Of a stretch of DNA of 5,842 nucleotides, positions 1 to 4,994 are shown in pieces. The notes below the pieces were generated by a model. It was not told the origin of the DNA and did not search any database. It saw only the letters and a list, made by a program, of their open reading frames with translations. The stretch is from Gemmataceae bacterium (GTDB lineage: Bacteria; Planctomycetota; Planctomycetia; Gemmatales; Gemmataceae), in the NCBI GenBank assembly GCA_947474875.1, contig CANJKY010000284.1:1-5842 (forward strand). Direction: 5' to 3'. Made by a program: the position numbers and the translations under genes. Numbering within the stretch: position 1 is the stretch's first letter; each line of letters opens with the position of its first letter.

Positions 1-3
1 GCC

Positions 4-477
4 TCACCCGGCGATGTCGTCGGCCAGCTTGGCTGCCGCCTCGTGCGTCAGGGTGAACGGCACCTGTTCCCGTTTGGTGCCGGCGGCGCGGTCGGCCTGG
101 TAGCGGTTCACCGTCGCCTTGTCGGTACCGGTCAGCACCACCTCGTAGTACCCGGCTACGTCGCCCTTCACCGTCGGCCCGTCGCTCCGCAGCACCGCCC
201 GGTCGTGGGTGGTGTCCACCTCATGCACCTTCAGCCGTTCGAGCAGCCCGCTCGCCCGCTTCGCCACCCCGTCCGCCCACCCGCCCAGGGTGGCGCCGTC
301 CGGGGCCGGGGCGGTGCGGGTGAGTTCCAGTTCGTGCAGCCGCGACCCGACCGAGTCGATGGCCGCCGCTTTCGCCGTCGCCGTCCAGCCGCCGGCCTCG
401 GCCGTCCGCTCGTGCGGGCCGTCGGTGTTCGCCGGCCAGTCACTTAGGCTTTTGTGCAGGGATTCGCCGAGGGTCAT
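4..477 (-). CDS. Hypothetical protein (157 aa), downstream of and overlapping spoVR
   Basis: I do not recognise the family. The 157-residue product has no signal peptide, no membrane helix and no cysteine, so it is probably a soluble cytoplasmic protein. The N-terminal half is Ala/Gly/Thr-rich with a likely helical stretch (about residues 35-90, including GGWADGVAKRASGLLERLKV). The C-terminal half (about 95-157) looks alpha/beta, with YYEVVLTG and then a charged segment ending in a helix (HEAAAKLADDIAG). The ATG at 477 is preceded by GGAG (484-487 on the complementary strand) six bases upstream, a good Shine-Dalgarno site that supports this start. The gene starts 38 bases before the spoVR stop codon, so the two are probably co-transcribed and may be translationally coupled. 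Codon use and GC resemble the neighbours. A function linked to SpoVR is possible but only suggested by the overlap. Confidence 0.8.
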   Translation of the reverse strand: MTLGESLHKSLSDWPANTDGPHERTAEAGGWTATAKAAAIDSVGSRLHELELTRTAPAPDGATLGGWADGVAKRASGLLERLKVHEVDTTHDRAVLRSDGPTVKGDVAGYYEVVLTGTDKATVNRYQADRAAGTKREQVPFTLTHEAAAKLADDIAG

Positions 478-3202
478 TGTCCGCTCCGATCACTTGTTTG
501 GTGTGGTCCTGCCCGTCGAAGCTGAGCAGGGTGGGTTTGTCATCGACCACGGTTTCCAGGTGGACCGGCCGGCCCCAGATGAACCGCAGGTTGGCCAGCG
601 TGTCCTGCGCCTCGTCCTGCTTCAATTCTACCCCACTGTAGCGGTGGCGGAGGAGCAACTCGCCCCGGTTGCGGTGGTTGCCGTTCAGCACCTCTATCCA
701 CGGTTTGCCGAAATTCGTCAAGCTCGCCAGCAGCCGCTGCTTCACCTGCTCGAACTCCCGGCTCTCGATCACGTAGTTCTTGGTCGGCTGCTGGTAGTTG
801 AACGAGAACAGCTTGTACTCCTTGCAGAACTCCGGCGTCAGGAACGTGTCGATGAACTGGATGTCGTTGTAGATCTTCCGCACCTCGAAGATCTTCTGCC
901 GGCCCAGCCCGGTGTCCTTGTTCCACGTCCGCCGCTTGTCGGCGTCGTCGCACGCGTCCCACTCCGGGCCGAACTGACCCATATTCCACCGCCGCTCGAT
1001 GTCCCGCAGCAGCTCGATGCCCAGCTTGTACGGGTTCAGCCGCCGCCCGCTGGTGGCCATGGTGCCCGAGTGGTGGTCGGCGTAGTCGATCACCTCGGAC
1101 GGCTGGAGCACCTTGGTCGTCATGATGGTGCTGTGCCAGTAACTGTTGTGGTTGATGAACCCGGCGGCGGCGTAGCGGTGCGTCTCGGTCACGCTGAAGT
1201 CGTACACGTCCGCCCGCCCCCGCTCGATGCTCACCACCTCGTCGTCGGTCGGTTCCTCCTTGAACCACTGTCGGTTGCCAACGTACTCCGTCAGCCGGCT
1301 CGCCTTACGCTCCAGCCCGAACCCGATCTGCTGGGCGAACACCTGTGCCGACGCCCCCTGGGTGTGGACGTGCCAGCACCCGTCCTTCTTTGGCCGGCGG
1401 GTGGACAGGATGCCGAAGTTGAGCAGCAGTTGCTGCACCACCTCGCTCATCCGTTCGCTGGACGTGGACAGGATGAGCCCGTGCGGACCGGCGTACCCGT
1501 CGCAGTCGTACAATGCCCGCAGGAACGCCGCCACCACTGGCTTGGGCGAGCGGAGGATGCAGTCCGGTACCGTCTTCTCGCGGGCGGCGAACCCGGTCTT
1601 CAGCCCGAGCGACACCAGGAAGTCCCGCACCGTGCCGGAACTGAAGCGGATACGCCACTTGGTCTCGTCCCAGGTCCGCCGCGGGGTGATGCCGAATAAC
1701 TCCTCCGTCAGCGCGGCGAAGTGGTCGGCCTGCGGCTCGTCCCCGGTGGTCAGTCCGAGCGTCCGCTTCACGTCGGAGATGTGCCCGTCGCCGATCAGGT
1801 AGCCGAGGAACGCCCCGAACCGTTTGTCCACGGTGGTCGGGATCGTCACGGCCCTTCGTTTCTTCAACAGCGTCATCCCGCCCACCGCCAGTTCGGTCCG
1901 GTGCCGGGCGACCAGGGGTTCGAGGGCGGCTGCGGCCTTCACCCGCTTGCCGTCCAGGTGGCGGTACAGGGTGCGGACGCTCACGCCGGCCTGGGCGCAG
2001 ATGTCGTTCACCGTCAGCCGTTCGGCCGGCGCCCAGTTTAGTTGCACCGCCTGCGTCGCCCACAGGTTGGTGCCGCGGGCCATCTTCACCCGGTCGCCGA
2101 CTGCCAGTTCGTCCAGCCGCTTCCACTCGCCTCTGCCGGACATCACCCGGTGCGTGGTGGACCCGCCCAACTTCAGCCCCCGCCGCGTGCGGATCGTCAC
2201 GGTTTCGCGGTCGGCGAACTTGGCCCAGTCGTACACCGCCTGCTGGGCGATGCCATCGGCCACCGTCGCCGGGATACGGTGTGCCACCAGTTCACCGGCC
2301 GGAACCAAACCGCGATCCGTCGGTACTAAAACATCCGCCAGAACGCATGCCCAGCCCTCGTTCATGATCTTCGTCTGGGCCTGCGGGTAGAAGTAGTACG
2401 CTTCGTCCCGCACGATGCTCAGCACGTCCCGCTGCCAGTTCTTCAGCGGCGCGTGCTCGATCAGGAACAGCAGCACGTCCTTCTCCGGGTGGTCCGGGAA
2501 GCTGGGCGCGTCCTGGCGGGACTTCACCGTCGCCTCGTCCTCCGCCTCCTTCGCCTTCGGGTTCATGAACTCGTCCAGGTACGGCTTCGCCTTGAACTTG
2601 CGGGGGGCCTCCTCCTCGGCCCCGTCGTCGGTGGCCGACTTGAACTCGTACTTGTTCGGGTCGTCCCGCCGCTTGATGGCCACGCTGTGGATGTCGATCA
2701 GGTCGTCGATGCTCTGGCAGCGGTCGAGGAACGCCTCCACCTCGTCCTCCCCGAACCGTTCCACGTACCGGCGGATGCGGGCGCCGTGGTTGGCGATCTC
2801 GTCCATCATCTTGCGGGTGGTGTGGGCGAAGAAGGCGTTATTCTTGAAAAAGTCGCAGTGCCCGTACACGTGGGCCATGACCAGCTTCTGGTCGACGACG
2901 TGGTTGCACCGCATCAGGTACGCGTAGCACGGGTCGTTGTTGATCACCATCTCGTAGATCTTGCTCAGCCCGTACTCGTAGCTCCGCTTCAGCTCCTCGT
3001 ACTGCATGCCGAACGACCAGTGCGGGTACCGGGTCGGGAACCCGCCGTAGGCGGCGATCTCGTTCAGGTCGTCCGCGTCCACCACCTCGAAGATGGTCTC
3101 GTAGAAGTCCAGCCCGTACCCGCGAGCGTACCCCTCGATCTCGTCCTTCAGCACCCGCAGGTGCGGCGGCAGGTTCGTGTTGTAGAAGTTGGACAGCGTC
3201 AT
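440..3202 (-). CDS. spoVR: SpoVR-family protein interrupted by an in-frame intein (precursor 920 aa, predicted spliced 519 aa)
   Basis: Precursor of a SpoVR/YcgB-family protein. The N-extein (residues 1-285) carries family hallmarks: YGLDFYETIFEVVD near residues 29-42, YPHWSFGMQYEELK, NNDPCYAYLMRCN, MAHVYGHCDFFKNN (about 109-122), and EHAPLKNWQRDVLSIVRDEAYYF leading to MNEGWA. The C-extein (687-920) resumes with SYWHS and continues with HHSGTMA, LNPYKLGIELLRDIERRWN and the C-terminal region with LLRHRYSGVEL. The exteins total 519 residues, close to the roughly 510 of E. coli YcgB. SpoVR affects spore cortex formation in Bacillus; in non-sporeformers the family is a stress/stationary-phase gene often near PrkA and YeaH, neither of which is visible here. 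The frame is open to 3334, but the extra 44 residues run into the intergenic sequence and do not resemble SpoVR, so MTLSNFYNTNLPPHL at 3202 is preferred; its Shine-Dalgarno is weak. Function depends on intein splicing. Family assignment is very secure; the exact cellular role is not known. Confidence 0.95.
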   Translation of the reverse strand: MTLSNFYNTNLPPHLRVLKDEIEGYARGYGLDFYETIFEVVDADDLNEIAAYGGFPTRYPHWSFGMQYEELKRSYEYGLSKIYEMVINNDPCYAYLMRCNHVVDQKLVMAHVYGHCDFFKNNAFFAHTTRKMMDEIANHGARIRRYVERFGEDEVEAFLDRCQSIDDLIDIHSVAIKRRDDPNKYEFKSATDDGAEEEAPRKFKAKPYLDEFMNPKAKEAEDEATVKSRQDAPSFPDHPEKDVLLFLIEHAPLKNWQRDVLSIVRDEAYYFYPQAQTKIMNEGWACVLADVLVPTDRGLVPAGELVAHRIPATVADGIAQQAVYDWAKFADRETVTIRTRRGLKLGGSTTHRVMSGRGEWKRLDELAVGDRVKMARGTNLWATQAVQLNWAPAERLTVNDICAQAGVSVRTLYRHLDGKRVKAAAALEPLVARHRTELAVGGMTLLKKRRAVTIPTTVDKRFGAFLGYLIGDGHISDVKRTLGLTTGDEPQADHFAALTEELFGITPRRTWDETKWRIRFSSGTVRDFLVSLGLKTGFAAREKTVPDCILRSPKPVVAAFLRALYDCDGYAGPHGLILSTSSERMSEVVQQLLLNFGILSTRRPKKDGCWHVHTQGASAQVFAQQIGFGLERKASRLTEYVGNRQWFKEEPTDDEVVSIERGRADVYDFSVTETHRYAAAGFINHNSYWHSTIMTTKVLQPSEVIDYADHHSGTMATSGRRLNPYKLGIELLRDIERRWNMGQFGPEWDACDDADKRRTWNKDTGLGRQKIFEVRKIYNDIQFIDTFLTPEFCKEYKLFSFNYQQPTKNYVIESREFEQVKQRLLASLTNFGKPWIEVLNGNHRNRGELLLRHRYSGVELKQDEAQDTLANLRFIWGRPVHLETVVDDKPTLLSFDGQDHTKQVIGADNDPRRIPAQKPK
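1265..1837 (-). other. LAGLIDADG (DOD-type) homing endonuclease domain within the intein
   Basis: The two dodecapeptide motifs are clear: GAFLGYLIGDG (block C, precursor residues about 463-473, bases 1784-1816) and FLRALYDCDGYAG (block E, about 560-572, bases 1487-1525). The acidic metal-binding residues are present in both, Asp472 and Asp568, so the domain is a single-chain two-motif enzyme with no visible inactivating change. Block D-like VPDCILRSPKPVV precedes the second motif, and block H-like LLLNFGILS follows it, as in intein endonucleases. Expected activity is cutting an intein-less spoVR allele at the insertion site to start gene conversion. Cutting activity is inferred from motif integrity only. 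Domain edges are approximate. Confidence 0.88.
1946..2017 (-). other. Helix-turn-helix segment inside the intein
   Basis: Precursor residues about 396-419 read LTVNDICAQAGVSVRTLYRHL followed by DGKRV. This matches the resolvase/Hin-like HTH pattern: a helix with conserved Ala, the turn Gly-Val-Ser, then a recognition helix with Thr-Leu-Tyr-Arg. It lies after splicing block B and before the first LAGLIDADG motif, with a helical stretch (AAAALEPLVARH) after it. A likely role is extra DNA contact by the homing endonuclease, as known for accessory DNA-binding modules in some homing enzymes. The fold is called from the motif by eye. Confidence 0.7.
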
Positions 3203-3235
3203 GCTCGCACCCGGAGGCGGGGGGATGTCTGCTGA

Positions 3236-3241
3236 ATTGTA
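3236..3241 (-). promoter_or_regulatory. Possible -10 element for spoVR
   Basis: On the minus strand TACAAT lies 34 bases upstream of the chosen spoVR ATG, in a locally less GC-rich patch (GGTACAATTCAGCAG). No convincing -35 box is found 16-18 bases further upstream (TCGCGG at that spacing), so this is a weak promoter candidate only. Confidence 0.25.
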
Positions 3242-3326
3242 CCGCAGGAATGGGAGGGCCGCGACCGGAGGTGGTCGGACCCAGCCCTTCTCTTCGCCGC
3301 GACCTCCGGGAGCGAGGGAGGTGGTG

Positions 3327-3374
3327 GACCTCACCCCCCGGCCCCCTCTCCAAAATGGAGAGGGGGGTGTTCAA
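3327..3374 (+). repeat. Palindromic G/C-run repeat, copy 1 (left arm)
   Basis: A 48-base repeat reading GACCTCACC, a CCGG-containing C-run, a hairpin, then GTGTTCAA. The hairpin has a perfect 11-bp stem, CCCCCTCTCCA (3342-3352) with TGGAGAGGGGG (3356-3366), and an AAA loop. The whole unit recurs in reverse complement at 3446-3494 with only a few differences. It has no U-tract, so it is not a typical intrinsic terminator. Confidence 0.9.
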
Positions 3375-3445
3375 GCGAGGTGCCGAACCATGTTCCGCTT
3401 CAGCAAGCCGGTGGGCGACGGCAATTCCGCAGGTGCGTTCGGCCG

Positions 3446-3494
3446 TTGAACACCCCCTCTCCATTTTGGAGGGGGGGGGCCGGGGGGTGAGGTC
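3446..3494 (-). repeat. Palindromic G/C-run repeat, copy 2 (right arm, inverted)
   Basis: Reverse complement of the repeat at 3327-3374: it starts TTGAACACCCCCTCTCCA and ends GGTGAGGTC. It differs mainly in G/C run lengths and in one arm of its internal hairpin, which here reads TGGAGGGGG rather than TGGAGAGGGGG, so the small hairpin is imperfect. With copy 1 it brackets a 71-base spacer that has its own nested inverted repeat, GCCGAAC (3382-3388) with GTTCGGC (3437-3443). Confidence 0.9.
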
Positions 3495-3532
3495 TTGAAA
3501 CCACCGGCGGATTCACGTCCCCGCCGTTTGCC

Positions 3533-3556
3533 AGGAGGGGGCCGGGGGGTGAGGTC
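3533..3556 (-). repeat. Half copy of the G/C-run repeat next to a stop codon
   Basis: AGGAGGGGGCCGGGGGGTGAGGTC matches the outer half of copy 2 in the same orientation; the hairpin and TTGAA end are absent. It ends five bases before the stop codon of the zinc-ribbon membrane protein gene, so the repeat reaches the very 3' end of that gene. It could be a remnant of another insertion or a recombined fragment. Confidence 0.8.
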
Positions 3557-3561
3557 TCACC

Positions 3562-4251
3562 TCACAGTCCGAAGTGCTTCCGCCCGTCGTCTCGCACCAG
3601 CATCAGGAACCCCCACAGGCCGGCGATCCCGCCGGGCACGCAGCAGCCGGCGTTCAGGTTGGCCGCCGCCGCCAGGCAGCCGAGCAGGGCCAGCCAGTAC
3701 CACCGGCCGGTGATGATGGCCAGCCCGCCGAGGGCGGACAGCACGCTCACCCCCAGGAACAGGGCGTGGAACCCCGGCACCCGCGGCGCCCAGGCGGCCG
3801 CCACCGCCTCGTCCGCCTGCTCCTGCTGGCCGATCCGCGCCGCCTGCCCGGCCACCGCCGCGAACACCTCCTGCGGGGTCACGTCCCCTTTCCCCTTCGA
3901 CTCCTTCGACGCCCCGGTGAGAGCCTCCAGCGACCGCAGGTCGCCCACCATCCGCCGGCCGTGCTCGAGCGCCTTCTCCGGGTGGTTGGCCGATTCGACC
4001 GCCACGTACCCGTTCACGAACGCCCCGGCCACGCCGAGGATGAGCAGGGCGAACCCCGGCACCAGGAACAGGCCGGGCACCCGCTTGGCGGTGGCGGCTT
4101 TGGCGGCGGTCGGGGTGCCGTCGGCGGCGAGCGTGACGGCGATGGCGGTGCGGCAGTGAGGGCAGGACAGGGGCTTGCCGACGGCGTCGGCCGGCAGGCG
4201 GAGCGGGCGGCCGCAGGGGGCGTTCGGGCAGGTGATGACGAACTCGGTCAT
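3562..4251 (-). CDS. Zinc-ribbon protein with about four transmembrane helices (229 aa)
   Basis: No named family is recognised. The N-terminus is a small zinc ribbon with Cys8, Cys13 (CPNAPC), Cys30 and Cys33 (CPHC), placed before a short Ala/Thr-rich linker. Hydrophobic segments follow at about 59-82 (VPGLFLVPGFALLILGVAG), 159-181 (FHALFLGVSVLSALGGLAII), 184-200 and 203-219. A hydrophilic, mainly helical region (about 85-157) separates the first two. The protein is therefore probably in the inner membrane with a cytoplasmic zinc ribbon. The start at 4251 is chosen because it places the CPxxxC ribbon directly at the N-terminus; no strong Shine-Dalgarno is visible. The gene is divergent from the zinc-ribbon gene at 4371 and upstream of spoVR on the same strand, but the repeat block separates it from spoVR. 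Proteins of this build are common in planctomycetes, and the function is unknown. Confidence 0.85.
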   Translation of the reverse strand: MTEFVITCPNAPCGRPLRLPADAVGKPLSCPHCRTAIAVTLAADGTPTAAKAATAKRVPGLFLVPGFALLILGVAGAFVNGYVAVESANHPEKALEHGRRMVGDLRSLEALTGASKESKGKGDVTPQEVFAAVAGQAARIGQQEQADEAVAAAWAPRVPGFHALFLGVSVLSALGGLAIITGRWYWLALLGCLAAAANLNAGCCVPGGIAGLWGFLMLVRDDGRKHFGL

Positions 4252-4302
4252 GCGGATGGGCTACGGAATCCGCCCGGCCGGGGCGAGGGTTGCATCTCGT
4301 GG

Positions 4303-4321
4303 CACCGGCCGCTGGCCGGTG
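4303..4321. promoter_or_regulatory. Perfect 8-bp inverted repeat in the divergent intergenic region
   Basis: CACCGGCC (4303-4310) and GGCCGGTG (4314-4321) form a perfect stem with a 3-base GCT loop. It lies within the 119 bases between the divergent zinc-ribbon genes, 50 bases upstream of the plus-strand ATG. It could be an operator shared by both genes, an mRNA hairpin or a dispersed palindrome; the sequence does not decide among these. Confidence 0.4.
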
Positions 4322-4370
4322 TGCTTGAGGCCGGTACATTCTCCCTTGGATTCACACCCGAACTCGTGCC

Positions 4371-4907
4371 ATGCCCGTCACCTTTTCGTGCGCTTGCGGC
4401 CAGCAGTTGGAAATGGCCGACGAGTACGCCGGCCGGCAAGCCCGCTGCCCGGCGTGCCAGGCGGTGGTGACGGTGCCGGCGGCCCCACCTCCGCCGCCGC
4501 TTCCCCCCGCGCCTCCGCCGAAGGCCCGGCTGGCCGATCCGGAAGTGACCGACGACGACCACGGGGCGGGGGCGTCGTCGCTCAACCCGCTGGACCGGCG
4601 GAACCCGCCGTCGAGCCGCCGGCGGCGGGACGAAGACGACGAAGAGGATGAGGACCGTCACCGCCGCTTCCGCCGCCGGTACGAGGATGACGAGGACGAC
4701 GGCTACGAGCCGCGACGCCGCCGGCGGGAGCAGCCGCACAAACTGTGGAACAACCGGGTGACCGGCGGGATCGTGACCATCGTCCTCGCCGTCGTCATTT
4801 TCGGTATCGGCCTGGCCACGGGTAACATCTGCTTCTGGCCGATCATCATGCTGGTGTTCGGGGTTGTCGGCATCATCCACGGGCTGATCAGCGGCCGGGA
4901 CGAGTGA
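4371..4907 (+). CDS. Zinc-ribbon protein with disordered charged linker and two C-terminal membrane helices (178 aa)
   Basis: No named family is recognised. Residues 1-33 form a zinc ribbon: CAC at Cys7 and Cys9, then CPAC at Cys26 and Cys29, around QQLEMADEYAGRQA. A Pro-rich stretch (about 36-50) follows. Next is a low-complexity segment (about 60-121) of alternating Asp/Glu and Arg runs (RRRRDEDDEEDEDRHRRFRR), which is predicted to be disordered. Two hydrophobic helices close the protein at about 130-149 (GGIVTIVLAVVIFGIGLA) and 153-172 (ICFWPIIMLVFGVVGIIHG), so it is probably anchored in the membrane by its C-terminus with the ribbon in the cytoplasm. The layout resembles the divergent neighbour, but the two share little beyond the ribbon. 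The ATG at 4371 puts the ribbon at the N-terminus. The function is unknown; binding of protein, nucleic acid or metal are all possible. Confidence 0.85.
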   Translation: MPVTFSCACGQQLEMADEYAGRQARCPACQAVVTVPAAPPPPPLPPAPPPKARLADPEVTDDDHGAGASSLNPLDRRNPPSSRRRRDEDDEEDEDRHRRFRRRYEDDEDDGYEPRRRRREQPHKLWNNRVTGGIVTIVLAVVIFGIGLATGNICFWPIIMLVFGVVGIIHGLISGRDE

Positions 4908-4994
4908 CCGGGGCGAGGTGACCGCCACCGGCCATCCCGGGCAATTCCCCCACTCATATCATGCCGGTAGATCACCGGTTCTCGGAGCGAGTCC

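Larger units (their letters stand above)
1145..2347 (-). mobile_element. Intein (401 aa) with LAGLIDADG homing endonuclease, inserted in SpoVR
   Basis: The insert occupies precursor residues 286-686. It starts with Cys286 (block A, CVLADVLVPTDRGLVPAGEL). Block B is GSTTHRVM, with the TxxH histidine at 351. It ends with block F (VYDFSVTETHRYAAAG, about 666-681) and block G (FINHN, with His685 and Asn686). The first C-extein residue is Ser687. These are the residues a class 1 cis-splicing intein needs: Cys1, block B His, penultimate His, terminal Asn and a +1 Ser nucleophile. Between blocks B and F lie an HTH segment and a two-motif DOD/LAGLIDADG endonuclease. Removing the insert joins MNEGWA to SYWHS, which restores the conserved SpoVR motif; this fixes both boundaries to the codon. 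The insert keeps the reading frame and shows no stop or frameshift. It is predicted to excise from the protein after translation and, if the nuclease is active, to home into intein-free spoVR alleles. Confidence 0.94.
3203..3561. other. Gene-free interval between spoVR and the zinc-ribbon gene, mostly repeats
   Basis: The 359 bases hold no convincing gene. The part next to spoVR (3203-3326) carries the weak TACAAT and a spaced 8-base inverted repeat, CCGGAGGT at 3265-3272 and ACCTCCGG at 3302-3309. The rest is dominated by the inverted G/C-run repeats described separately. Short open frames on both strands here are created by the repeats and the high GC content. Confidence 0.7.

Noticed and set aside
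209..1699. 496-residue open frame on the plus strand opposite spoVR
   Set aside because: It is antisense to the recognised SpoVR C-extein, the intein and the small gene. Its composition (Val/Pro/Arg/His-rich, no domains) is typical of a GC-rich shadow frame.
1145..2347. Native SpoVR domain or a frameshifted/fused gene instead of an intein
   Set aside because: The insert has Cys at its first position and His-Asn-Ser at the end junction, blocks A, B, F and G, and a LAGLIDADG nuclease; its removal restores the SpoVR motif precisely and in frame.
2453..3235. 260-residue open frame on the plus strand
   Set aside because: It lies opposite the SpoVR N-extein, whose motifs are conserved; the translation is low-complexity Val/Leu/Arg/His without family features.
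3203..3334. 44-residue N-terminal extension of SpoVR from an ATG at 3334
   Set aside because: The extension would translate part of the inverted repeat and the likely promoter region, and does not resemble SpoVR N-termini; MTLSNFYNTNLPPHL at 3202 is a better start.
3342..3366. Rho-independent terminator or CRISPR repeat
   Set aside because: The hairpin has no T-run on either side, and the copies are inverted and spaced irregularly with no unique spacers in series, so neither call is supported.
4964..4978. Small hairpin CCGGT/ACCGG upstream of lpdA
   Set aside because: Only a 5-bp stem in GC-rich DNA, expected by chance; no other regulatory signal supports it.
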